Origin: Flagellimonas myxillae
GTDB lineage: Bacteria; Bacteroidota; Bacteroidia; Flavobacteriales; Flavobacteriaceae
Reading direction: 5' to 3'
Length of the DNA stretch: 64,000 nt
Assembly (NCBI RefSeq): GCF_023502235.1
Contig: NZ_JAMFLY010000002.1
Coordinates: forward strand, 868,001 to 932,000
The notes below the pieces were generated by a model. That model saw only the letters and a list, made by a program, of their open reading frames with translations. It made no database searches and had not been told where the DNA came from. Below are positions 35,460 to 43,196 of the stretch, piece after piece (positions within the stretch are counted from its first letter, which is position 1; the number at the start of each line of letters is the position of its first letter). The position numbers and the translations under genes are program-made.

Positions 35460-36560
35460 ATGCCAATTTTTATGGACAGACATATTGTACCGGGTATTGA
35501 AGCCAAGCATGCGGCTCAGGCACATCGTGAGGATTTAAGAATTCAGGATGAATATGGTTGTCGGTGCATGACCTATTGGGTGGATGAGGATCGGGGAAGT
35601 GCCTTTTGCCTGATTGACGCTCCGGACATAGAATCCGTAAAACAAATGCATGACCGTGCCCATGGTCTCATACCCCATGATATTATTCAGGTCAACAGCA
35701 ATGTGGTGGAGGCCTTCTTGGGAAGAATTAGCGATCCGGAAGCTTATAAGGACTTGGCGGACCCAGACTTAAAGATTTTTAACGACCCCGCTTTTCGCAT
35801 CATTATGGTTGCAAAAACCCGTGATATCCAACTTTTAAAGCATGGGATTGGTCTTGAGAAGTCAAAAAAACTGATTTCCCTCTACCATGAAGTCATGCGT
35901 CAAGAGCTATTGAACTTTGAGGGAAGACAGGTAGAGACGGAGGATTTTGGATTTGTGGCCTCGTTTGTGTCGGTTACCCAAGCTGTGAACTGTGCCGTAA
36001 GCGTTCAGGAAAAACTCCATTTTGCCGCTGAGCTTTTGGAATTACGTATCGGACTTAATGCAGGAATGCCTGTTGATAAGAGCAAGGATTTATTTGGAGA
36101 CACCGTAAAAATGGCAGATTACTTATGTTGGATGGGCAGCGGGAACCAGATAGTCTTGGCTTCGATAATTAAGGAGATATACAAGGGGGATGCAAAATCC
36201 CAATATGCAAGCACGCTGTTTAAATGGTTAAAACCTGTAGATGAAAACATACTTCAAATGCTAATGGATACACTTTCAGGACATTTCCAAAATGCCAAAT
36301 GGAGCGTAAATGATTTCTGTATCAAAATGTCCATGAGCAAATCCAAACTTTATCGGAAGAGTACGGAATTGCTGGGTATGTCTCCCAACGAACTTTTAAG
36401 GGAATATCGATTGGTAAACGCTTTGGTGTTGCTCCGGACCAATCGCAATATTGCAGAAACGGCCTTCGATTCAGGATTTAGCAGCCCTTCCTATTTTATC
36501 AAGTGTTTTCAAGAACGATTCAATACCTCACCCTTAAATTACCAGAAGGCGCTGTTCTGA
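35460..36560 (+). CDS. DUF4242 / cyclase-like / AraC-type HTH regulator
   Basis: A 366-aa protein with three parts. Residues 1-90 are a DUF4242 ferredoxin-like domain (MPIFMDRHIVPGIEAKHAAQ, VDEDRGSAFCLIDAPD, HDRAHGL). Residues about 112-240 resemble a class III nucleotide cyclase: ELLELRIGLNAGMPV, LFGDTVKMADYLCWMG and NQIVLAS match the cyclase core, but the first metal Asp region reads MVAKT, so it is very unlikely to make a cyclic nucleotide. Residues about 265-366 are an AraC-type double helix-turn-helix (KMSMSKSKLYRKSTELLG, IAETAFDSGFSSPSYFIKCFQERF). It is probably a ligand-sensing activator. It stands upstream of the exported DUF4242 protein and tsdA-like genes on the same strand and may control them. 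Confidence 0.82.
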   Translation: MPIFMDRHIVPGIEAKHAAQAHREDLRIQDEYGCRCMTYWVDEDRGSAFCLIDAPDIESVKQMHDRAHGLIPHDIIQVNSNVVEAFLGRISDPEAYKDLADPDLKIFNDPAFRIIMVAKTRDIQLLKHGIGLEKSKKLISLYHEVMRQELLNFEGRQVETEDFGFVASFVSVTQAVNCAVSVQEKLHFAAELLELRIGLNAGMPVDKSKDLFGDTVKMADYLCWMGSGNQIVLASIIKEIYKGDAKSQYASTLFKWLKPVDENILQMLMDTLSGHFQNAKWSVNDFCIKMSMSKSKLYRKSTELLGMSPNELLREYRLVNALVLLRTNRNIAETAFDSGFSSPSYFIKCFQERFNTSPLNYQKALF

Positions 36561-36650
36561 AACAAATGTGCTATTTTTTGGTGCATTCCTTAAATCTTTG
36601 TAGCATGATCTAGGATAGATTTGAAGTATTAATCTTTAAATCATAGTATC

Positions 36651-37037
36651 ATGAAAAAATTGTGTTTACCCAGTATCACATTTCTTATTATTTTCTTTGT
36701 TTCCAATGCCGCTATGGCCCAACAGGAGAAGGCTCCTGCCTTGGAGCAAACCCATCACATGAAAACCTTTGTAATTGAAAGGGAGATACCCAATGCTGGG
36801 CAATTGACCCAGGAACAATTGCAGGGCATTTCCCAAAAATCATGTTCAGTATTGAAAGAAATGGGTCCAAAAATCGAATGGTTACATAGTTATGTCACCA
36901 ATGACAAGGTTTACTGTCTGTACAAAGCAGCAGACATTAAACTAATACAAGAACATGCTTCAAAAGGAGGGTTTCCGGTTAACTCCGTTCAAGAATTGGC
37001 TACCGTCATAAATCCTTCCACGGCGAACCAAGATTAA
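36651..37037 (+). CDS. Exported DUF4242 protein
   Basis: A 128-aa protein with a signal peptide (to about MAQQ, residue 25) and one DUF4242 domain: HHMKTFVIEREIPNAGQLTQEQLQGISQKS, then IEWLHSYVTNDKVYCLYKA and IQEHASKGGFPVNSVQEL. A Streptomyces relative of the fold (SCO4226) is a nickel-binding protein, but no metal can be assigned here; the His pair near residue 36 and one Cys in each half are the obvious candidates. The regulator next to it carries the same domain inside the cell, which hints that both sense or bind a related ligand. It starts 90 bp after the regulator. Confidence 0.8.
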   Translation: MKKLCLPSITFLIIFFVSNAAMAQQEKAPALEQTHHMKTFVIEREIPNAGQLTQEQLQGISQKSCSVLKEMGPKIEWLHSYVTNDKVYCLYKAADIKLIQEHASKGGFPVNSVQELATVINPSTANQD

Positions 37038-37341
37038 CCCTGGGACTACCCAAATTTACGCTGTCTTATTGGATGGCGTAGATTGTAGTCCATTTCTGTA
37101 ATTATCTGATTATCAATTATTTTTGTACCTTTCAGCTAATCCCCATTTTATGGTACTGGTATTTATACGGTTTATTTTACCAATTATAAACCCTTATGGA
37201 CCATTGGTATAATTCCACACTAAATATCAGAAGGTAAATTGCACTTTTGCGGTGTCCCCCCTTTGGTAAAAAGGACAATTTTTCATTATTAATCCGTCAC
37301 GGCAGTACTTCCCCCTAAATGCTTAATAGGATAAATTAGGT
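37038..37341. other. Intergenic region ahead of the TsdA-like gene
   Basis: 304 bp with no supported gene. It is AT-rich. A near-consensus -7 element CACTTTTG lies at 37242-37249 (one mismatch) and TACCTTTC near 37127, and ACCAAT/ATTGGT arms enclose a stretch around 37178-37210. These fit a regulated promoter, but none is strong. Confidence 0.4.
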
Positions 37342-38406
37342 ATGGGAAGAATTAAAGGGATAGGGACAAACTCCTCCTCAAAACAATCTTTGGATACACT
37401 TCGCGAAATGCGAAGACTTTGCAAACAGCTTGGACTTTCCTTGCTTGGTATTTTGCTCATCTGCGCCACGGTTGTGGTCATGGCACTCGATGCCCAAAAG
37501 GGTGTTGTCGCTCCTGATGACATCTATTTTATGAGTTATGATGTTCAGCGGCTTGATACAAAAGCCGGCAACCAGCAAATAAAATTGGGCTATGACATCT
37601 TCGTCAATTCCCCAAAATACATCGGTCCAGTACAATCCGACAGTACCAAACAATATGCAGGCAATAACCTGGCATGCGCCAATTGCCACCTCGATGCCGG
37701 AACAAAACCGTTTGCAGCCCCCCTTATAGGAGTTATTAAAAGATTCCCGCAGTATAGGGGCCGGGAAGACAAAATGGGCACCATAGAAGAACGAATCAAC
37801 GGCTGCATGGAACGCAGTATGAATGGACATGTGATGCCGGAAGATAGCGAGGAGATGCGTGCTATGATCGCTTACCTCGAATGGCTCGGACGGTATACAC
37901 CTTCCAATGGTAAAATTGGCGGACAGGGCTTTCTAAAAATCGAAATTCCGGATAGGGCGGTGGATTTGCAACACGGAAAACAAGTGTTCCAGCTGCATTG
38001 TGTCCTCTGCCATGGCGAGGATGGACAGGGCCAGAAACAATTGGATGGAAGTCGGTATACGTACCCGCCACTTTGGGGCCAAGACTCCTATAACAACGGA
38101 GCGGGCATGACGCGTGTTATCACGGCAGCCAATTTTATCAAGGGCAATATGCCTTTTGGTACCACTTACGATAATCCGGTACTTACCGACGAGGAAGCCT
38201 ATGATGTTGCCGGTTACATCAACCAAAAATTGAGACCGACCAAACCCAATCGCGAGGTGGATTTTCCAAACCTTGCCAAAAAACCGGTATCGACCCCCTA
38301 CGGACCCTATGCGGATCCCTTTTCAATGGAACAGCACCAGAAGGGACCTTTTCAACCTATTATGGAATACTACAAAAAAGAGTTTAACCTTAATAAATCA
38401 AAATAA
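37342..38406 (+). CDS. tsdA: Dihaem cytochrome c, TsdA-like (thiosulfate dehydrogenase/tetrathionate reductase family)
   Basis: A 354-aa protein with an uncleaved-looking N-terminal membrane segment (about 30-50) and two haem domains: CANCH at 112-116 and CVLCH at 220-224. The first domain continues with HLDAGTKPFAAPLIGV, RFPQYRGRE and ERINGCMERSMNG; this last block is typical of TsdA, where the cysteine (here Cys155) is the distal ligand of the active-site haem. A Lys267/Met270 pair in IKGNMPFG is placed to serve the second haem. TsdA couples two thiosulfates to tetrathionate and some members run the reverse reaction. The two DsrE-like genes downstream support a sulfur role. Direction and substrate are inference. 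Confidence 0.82.
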   Translation: MGRIKGIGTNSSSKQSLDTLREMRRLCKQLGLSLLGILLICATVVVMALDAQKGVVAPDDIYFMSYDVQRLDTKAGNQQIKLGYDIFVNSPKYIGPVQSDSTKQYAGNNLACANCHLDAGTKPFAAPLIGVIKRFPQYRGREDKMGTIEERINGCMERSMNGHVMPEDSEEMRAMIAYLEWLGRYTPSNGKIGGQGFLKIEIPDRAVDLQHGKQVFQLHCVLCHGEDGQGQKQLDGSRYTYPPLWGQDSYNNGAGMTRVITAANFIKGNMPFGTTYDNPVLTDEEAYDVAGYINQKLRPTKPNREVDFPNLAKKPVSTPYGPYADPFSMEQHQKGPFQPIMEYYKKEFNLNKSK

Positions 38407-38412
38407 ACAACA

Positions 38413-39090
38413 ATGGAAACTAAAAATTCAACAACACGAAGAAAATTTATGGGCGCCCTGATGCTGGGGGCAACTGCCAGTACTTTGCCCATTCTAACCA
38501 ATCCCGCCTATGCCGCAATGACGGATTTTACAGAGGGTGAAATGGGCGACGCCGAAGCTTGGTTCGACAAGATCAAGGGGTCACACCGGATTGTTTACGA
38601 TGGGTCGTATCCCCATAAGGGATTTCCCATTATTTGGAACTGGGCCTTTTACCATTCCAACAACGAAACGGGCTCAGCAGATGATGATATCACTGCGATG
38701 ACCGTACTGCGCCATGATGCAATCCCGATTGCGCTACATGACGACTTGTGGAAAAAGTACAACTTGGGCGAAATGTTCCATGTGAAGAAAGCAGATGGCA
38801 CAGTATATAACCGAAATCCTTGGTACGAACCCCAAGAAGGGGATTTTCCGTTACCGGTAATCCAAGGAATAAAAGATATGATTGGTAGGGGAGCAATGTT
38901 CTGCGTATGCAACTTGGCCATATCTGTGTATAGCAATTTTGCGGCACAGGCCATGGGATTGGATCCCAAAGCAACATACGACGAATGGGTAGCCGCGGTG
39001 TTACCGGATATTAAAATAGTTCCTTCAGGGGTGTGGGCTTTGGGCCGTGCCCAGCAAAAAGGATGTGGGTACATATTCGCAGGAGAATAA
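38413..39090 (+). CDS. Tat-exported DsrE/F-like protein
   Basis: A 225-aa protein with a Tat signal (TTRRKFMGALMLGATAS, residues 7-23) ending near PAYAA. The C-terminal part looks like DsrE/DsrF: MFCVCNLAISVYSNFAAQAMG, then DIKIVPSGVWALGRAQQKGCGYIFAGE, where the family has a buried Cys and a final VPAGV-LxxAQxxGxxYI pattern. Cys164 and Cys166 form a CxC at the expected reactive position, and a further Cys lies at 218. Tat export suggests folding, possibly with a cofactor, before transport. It starts 6 bp after the tsdA-like stop codon. A DsrE-type sulfur-carrier role is inference; such proteins are usually cytoplasmic. Confidence 0.72.
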   Translation: METKNSTTRRKFMGALMLGATASTLPILTNPAYAAMTDFTEGEMGDAEAWFDKIKGSHRIVYDGSYPHKGFPIIWNWAFYHSNNETGSADDDITAMTVLRHDAIPIALHDDLWKKYNLGEMFHVKKADGTVYNRNPWYEPQEGDFPLPVIQGIKDMIGRGAMFCVCNLAISVYSNFAAQAMGLDPKATYDEWVAAVLPDIKIVPSGVWALGRAQQKGCGYIFAGE

Positions 39091-39102
39091 AAGAAAAGCA
39101 TC

Positions 39103-39516
39103 ATGAAAAAAGTAATTATAGCAGCTTTGGCCCTGTGTTTGTCCATTGCGGTTCAGGCGCAGGAAGAGCCCATCAAAATAGTTTTTGATGTGACCAGCGA
39201 AAACCCTGAGGTCCATAAATCGGCAGCCCGCCACCTCAAATTGATGTCGGAGTCTTACCCAGATTCGGAATTTGAAATGGTAATATATAGCGGAGCCTAC
39301 AAGATGGTGGACAAGAATACTTCGGTTGCAAGGGAGACCTTGGAAGAGGTGGTAAAAAAGGACAATGTATCCGTGGTGGTCTGCTCCTTCACCCTAAAAC
39401 GGCAAGAAAAGACCGTCGAGGACCTTATTCCTGGAATCACGACCGTTCCCGATGGTATTTATGAAATTGTAATGAGACAAAAACAAGGGTGGGGTTATAT
39501 CAAGGAGGTGAAATAG
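39103..39516 (+). CDS. Exported DsrE family protein
   Basis: A 137-aa protein with a Sec signal peptide (MKKVIIAALALCLSIAVQAQ) and a DsrE-like domain: IKIVFDVTSENPEVHKSAARHLKLM, FEMVIYSGAYKMVDKN, VSVVVCSFTLKRQ with Cys94 at the usual reactive position, and ITTVPDGIYEIVMRQKQGWGYIK. DsrE-type proteins carry sulfur as a persulfide on such a cysteine. It is the last gene of the set, 12 bp after the Tat-exported relative, and a terminator follows. Confidence 0.82.
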   Translation: MKKVIIAALALCLSIAVQAQEEPIKIVFDVTSENPEVHKSAARHLKLMSESYPDSEFEMVIYSGAYKMVDKNTSVARETLEEVVKKDNVSVVVCSFTLKRQEKTVEDLIPGITTVPDGIYEIVMRQKQGWGYIKEVK

Positions 39517-39539
39517 GACCCACGAGCAGTTTCAATTAA

Positions 39540-39575
39540 AAAAGACCAGGGCCTTGTGTCCTGGTTTTTATTTTG
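39540..39575. terminator. Bidirectional terminator
   Basis: Arms ACCAGG (39545-39550) and CCTGGT (39560-39565) flanked by an A-run on the left and a T-run on the right. It would end both the DsrE operon and the convergent TetR gene, whose last codons it overlaps. Confidence 0.7.
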
Positions 39576-40158
39576 AATGATAGCCCTTAAGTATCATTTC
39601 CATACCCCATTGTAAAGCGGCCCGGGTCTGGGCATCGTTAAGGCCGCATACATCCTTGCTGGCAATAACCGATTCAATTCCCATAAACAAAACACAAATA
39701 CTAATGAATTTTTCTTTCTGCTTTACATCCAGTTTGGGCTCTTTTTGGGCAAATATCTTACGTAAAACGGCTTCCCGGTTTTGACCCCGTTTCAATTTTG
39801 GGTCAGTTAAGGTAAGTACGGAACCCAAAAATTTTCGGGATGTATTTTCATTGTCAAGAATAAATTGCAAATACGCCTTTTGAATCCCCAAAATAGCCTC
39901 ATCGAAGCTTTTGTCCTTAAATCTTTCCAGCAAAATGTCGGTATTGGGAACGTTGAGTTGCAGGACCAACTCCATGGAAAGGGAATCAATGCTGGAATAA
40001 TATCGGTATATCGTTGCACGAGATATTTGGGCTTTTTCGGCCACATTGTCCATGGTAATGGAAGTCCCTTCCTGTATCAATTGGTTGGCGGCATTCAAAA
40101 TTCGATTTCGGGTCTCTTGCTTTTGTTTGTGCCTTCCGGTTTGCAAATGATCATTCAT
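39568..40158 (-). CDS. TetR family transcriptional regulator
   Basis: A 196-aa regulator. The N-terminal helix-turn-helix is clear: TRNRILNAANQLIQEGTSITMDNVAEKAQISRATIYRYYSSIDSL (about 16-60). The C-terminal ligand-binding part is helical and not assignable. It is divergent from the cupin gene, and two near-identical sequence blocks, one at each gene start, look like its operators. The likely targets are itself and the cupin gene. Confidence 0.9.
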   Translation of the reverse strand: MNDHLQTGRHKQKQETRNRILNAANQLIQEGTSITMDNVAEKAQISRATIYRYYSSIDSLSMELVLQLNVPNTDILLERFKDKSFDEAILGIQKAYLQFILDNENTSRKFLGSVLTLTDPKLKRGQNREAVLRKIFAQKEPKLDVKQKEKFISICVLFMGIESVIASKDVCGLNDAQTRAALQWGMEMILKGYHSK

Positions 40159-40179
40159 GAGACAAATGTCTAATAAAAT
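40158..40179. promoter_or_regulatory. Candidate TetR operator 1
   Basis: This 22-bp block overlaps the first base of the TetR start codon and contains the palindrome AGACAAATGTCT (40160-40171). It matches the block at 40211-40232 in 19 of 22 positions. Confidence 0.55.
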
Positions 40180-40210
40180 TTTGATATCAAAAAATTAATC
40201 CCTACTATTG
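40180..40210 (+). promoter_or_regulatory. Promoter of the cupin gene
   Basis: TTTG at 40180-40183 and TACTATTG at 40203-40210 (one mismatch to TAnnTTTG), 19 bp apart. Transcription would start near 40217, inside the second operator block. Confidence 0.45.
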
Positions 40211-40232
40211 TGAGACAAAAATCTCATAAAAT
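40211..40232. promoter_or_regulatory. Candidate TetR operator 2
   Basis: Contains TGAGACAAAAATCTCA with perfect TGAGA/TCTCA arms and spans the predicted cupin transcription start. It ends within the chosen cupin start codon. Confidence 0.55.
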
Positions 40233-40674
40233 GAAAAAATCAGCCAAATGGGTGTTGGGGCATAAGGTGTCTCTACATCCTACTTCTGGGAACTATGATC
40301 TTGTGTTTTGTGAAACTCCTCCCGGGGCACAAGGACCACCGCCCCATATTCATTCAAACTATGAGGAATCTTTTTTGATTGTGGAAGGGCAAATGGAGTT
40401 TATGGTGGACGGTACAATTATTACGCGTTCCGCCGGAGAATCGATTGACGTTCCCGCGGGAACCTTGCATACCTTCAATAACAAGACGGACAAAGCTTGT
40501 TCGTGGATCAACATCCATAGCCCGAAGGGATTCGCCCAATTTTTTGAAACTTTTGGCGTTCCAGAAAACGAGGAACATGCGATTAAAAAATCCGTGCAGC
40601 CGGAAGTAATCCAAAAAGTACTCCAGACCGCAGCCAATTTTGACATGCTAATTCCCGCACCCGCCAAGGAATGA
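40231..40674 (+). CDS. Cupin domain protein
   Basis: A 147-aa single-domain cupin from the ATG at 40231; a GTG at 40210 would add seven residues but lies inside the promoter and operator. Cupin motif 1 is seen in PPPHIHSNYEESFLIVEGQMEF (His, His, Glu metal ligands) and motif 2 in VPAGTLHTFNN with its His. The metal site therefore looks complete. Cupins of this type include dioxygenases and small-molecule-binding proteins; no substrate can be named. It is divergent from TetR and probably regulated by it. Confidence 0.85.
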   Translation: MKKSAKWVLGHKVSLHPTSGNYDLVFCETPPGAQGPPPHIHSNYEESFLIVEGQMEFMVDGTIITRSAGESIDVPAGTLHTFNNKTDKACSWINIHSPKGFAQFFETFGVPENEEHAIKKSVQPEVIQKVLQTAANFDMLIPAPAKE

Positions 40675-40727
40675 TATAAAGCGTTTTGTATCTTGGTGTT
40701 TTGTTGCAAAGTACCAAGCACCCGCTT

Positions 40728-41648
40728 TTGAATTCCAAGCAATCATACACGGAATTGATCAAGACCGAAGCCAAGCGCCTCGGTTTTTTATCTTGTGGCA
40801 TTTCCAAAGCCGACTTTTTGGAAGAAGAGGCCCCCAGATTGGAAAAATGGCTCAATCAGGGGATGCATGGGGAAATGGGCTATATGGAAAACCATTTCGA
40901 CAAACGGTTGGATCCCACAAAACTGGTAGAAGGCTCCAAATCGGTTATCTCCCTTTTGTTGAATTATTATCCCGCGGAAACTCAGAATCCGGAGGCTCCC
41001 AAAATCTCAAAATATGCCTATGGCATGGATTATCACTTTGTGATAAAGGATAAGCTCAAAGCCTTGTTGCATTTTATCCAAGAAGAAATTGGGGATGTCC
41101 ATGGCCGCGCCTTTGTGGATTCGGCCCCGGTTTTGGATAAGGCCTGGGCCGCCAAGAGTGGTTTGGGATGGATTGGAAAGCATAGCAATCTTTTGACCCA
41201 GCAAGTTGGCTCCTTCTATTTTATTGCCGAATTGATTTTGGACTTGGAACTGGAGTACGATGCCCCTACCACAGACCATTGCGGATCCTGTACGGCCTGT
41301 ATTGATGCCTGCCCCACGGAAGCCATTGTGGAACCCTATGTGGTGGATGGCAGCAAGTGCATTTCCTATTTTACCATAGAGCTTAAAAATGAGATACCCA
41401 CGGATTTCAAGGGCAAGTTTGATGAGTGGATGTTTGGCTGTGATGTATGTCAGGATGTATGTCCTTGGAACCGCTTTTCCAAGCCCCATCAAGAGCCTTT
41501 GTTCAACCCACATCCCGATTTGTTGTCCATGACCAAAAAGGATTGGGAGGAAATTACCGAGGAGGTTTTTAGGGAAGTATTCAGAAAATCGGCGGTAAAA
41601 CGCACTAAGTTTCAGGGTCTTCAGCGCAACATTGAGTTTTTGAAATAG
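40728..41648 (+). CDS. queG: Epoxyqueuosine reductase QueG
   Basis: A 306-aa enzyme for the last step of queuosine synthesis, using cobalamin and two [4Fe-4S] clusters. Ferredoxin motifs are [16 protein letters not shown] and [11 protein letters not shown]; the catalytic-domain block [24 protein letters not shown] is a clear family signature. The start is uncertain: there is no ATG or GTG in a good place, and a TTG at 40728 (leading into [19 protein letters not shown]) fits the family N-terminus; the frame is open back to a TTG at 40686. Confidence 0.93.
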   Translation: MNSKQSYTELIKTEAKRLGFLSCGISKADFLEEEAPRLEKWLNQGMHGEMGYMENHFDKRLDPTKLVEGSKSVISLLLNYYPAETQNPEAPKISKYAYGMDYHFVIKDKLKALLHFIQEEIGDVHGRAFVDSAPVLDKAWAAKSGLGWIGKHSNLLTQQVGSFYFIAELILDLELEYDAPTTDHCGSCTACIDACPTEAIVEPYVVDGSKCISYFTIELKNEIPTDFKGKFDEWMFGCDVCQDVCPWNRFSKPHQEPLFNPHPDLLSMTKKDWEEITEEVFREVFRKSAVKRTKFQGLQRNIEFLK

Positions 41649-41787
41649 GGAATTCCAAAATTTCAAACGTTTTCGTTCCTAAATTTTCAATTTTACCCTC
41701 GCTATTTTGCCAATCAACTATGGAAAGTGCTATATTCATGGAATTGAACAAGCAGGTAAACACCTATTGAAATAAATCTTTTCAGGT

Positions 41788-43089
41788 ATGGGCACGATTA
41801 CAAAACCCCGATTGAGTTTTTGGCAGATATGGAATATGAATGTTGGATTTCTAGGGATCCAATATAGTTTTGGTCTTCAACAAACGGCAATCAATCCCAT
41901 TTTCCTTTTTTTGGGTGCTGCGGAGGAAATGTTGCCCATTCTTAATATTGCAGGTCCAGTAACTGGTTTGATTGTGCAACCGATAATAGGTGCAATTTCC
42001 GATAAAACCTGGTCTCCGAGATGGGGTAGAAGAAAGCCCTTTTTTCTCATTGGGGCAATAATGGGTAGTTTGTGTCTGTTTGCCTTCCCATTAAGTCCTG
42101 CACTATGGTTTGCTGTTGGTTTGCTCTGGATTCTGGATGTGGGCAATAATATGGCCATGGAACCCTACCGTGCATTTGTTGGGGATAAATTGCCCGATAG
42201 CCAATTGAGCATTGGGTACCAGATGCAGAGTTTGTTTGTTGGCGCGGGGATTTTACTGGCAAATGCCTCCATTTTTGTATTTCAATCTTGGTTTGGAGGA
42301 GGAGAAGAAACTTCAGGGTCTATTCCTACTTGGTTGTATTATTCGTTTTTTATTGGTTCTTTTCTATCCATTGCTACCATCTTATGGTCTGTTTTAAAAA
42401 CCCCGGAAATACCTCCCTCAGAAGAAGAGTTAAACGAAATAAACCGGCATAAGGGGCTTCCATTTATTGAACGGTTCAAAATGCCATTTAAGGAAATTAG
42501 TGAGGCCGTGAAGGATATGCCGAAATTTATGTGGCGACTTTCCGCAGTATACCTTTTTCAATGGTATGCCCTATTTGTTTATTGGCAATTTATAACACCA
42601 TTGTTCAGGGCCACCATGGGCTACGATACTTCCCAGGCGGCAGCACAGGCGGCTAAAATGAGTACAACTTATAATGTTGTGACAGCAGTGGTGGCACTTA
42701 TTTTGGTCCCTTTGACCGTAAAATATGGGGGCAAGAAAATTTATGCCATCAGTTTAGTGGGAACCGGACTAGCGCTTTTTGCCATTCCAAATATAACAGA
42801 CCCAGTCACGGTACTCTTCCCAATGATACTGTTTGGAATTGGATGGGCGGCCATGATGGGGATTCCCTATAGCATGGTTTCCAAAATAGTTCCACAGGAA
42901 CGAAGAGGGGTTTATATGGGCATACTGAACATGATGATCGTAATCCCAATGGGAATACAGACCTTGAGCTTTGGCCCCATTTTTAAAAATTTATTGGGCG
43001 CAAATTCAGTGAACGCCATGCTATTTGCTGGAACTTGTTTCATAATTGCAGCCATATTGGCAATGCGTCTCAACGTCAAGAAGGACTAA
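41788..43089 (+). CDS. MFS transporter, SLC45/GPH-like sugar carrier
   Basis: A 433-aa carrier with twelve predicted membrane helices. The segment QTAINPIFLFLGA, then GLIVQPIIGAISDKTWSPRWGRRKPFF between helices 2 and 3 (the RWGRRKP loop) and LDVGNNMAMEPYRAFVGDKLP are typical of SLC45-like proton-coupled disaccharide carriers. A maltose- or sucrose-type substrate is likely but not shown; no glycoside hydrolase is adjacent. Stands alone between queG and maeB. Confidence 0.82.
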   Translation: MGTITKPRLSFWQIWNMNVGFLGIQYSFGLQQTAINPIFLFLGAAEEMLPILNIAGPVTGLIVQPIIGAISDKTWSPRWGRRKPFFLIGAIMGSLCLFAFPLSPALWFAVGLLWILDVGNNMAMEPYRAFVGDKLPDSQLSIGYQMQSLFVGAGILLANASIFVFQSWFGGGEETSGSIPTWLYYSFFIGSFLSIATILWSVLKTPEIPPSEEELNEINRHKGLPFIERFKMPFKEISEAVKDMPKFMWRLSAVYLFQWYALFVYWQFITPLFRATMGYDTSQAAAQAAKMSTTYNVVTAVVALILVPLTVKYGGKKIYAISLVGTGLALFAIPNITDPVTVLFPMILFGIGWAAMMGIPYSMVSKIVPQERRGVYMGILNMMIVIPMGIQTLSFGPIFKNLLGANSVNAMLFAGTCFIIAAILAMRLNVKKD

Positions 43090-43196
43090 GTTTTTTCAAG
43101 AAACCGCTGCCGCAATTCACCCACAGGGAAAAGGAGGCCTATTTTATATAGGTTTTCTGATGGAATGCCATAAATTTACCCCTTCAAACTTTAGGT

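Noticed and set aside
38649..39146. Minus-strand 165-codon frame
   Set aside because: Antisense of the DsrE-like genes, with no signal or domain.
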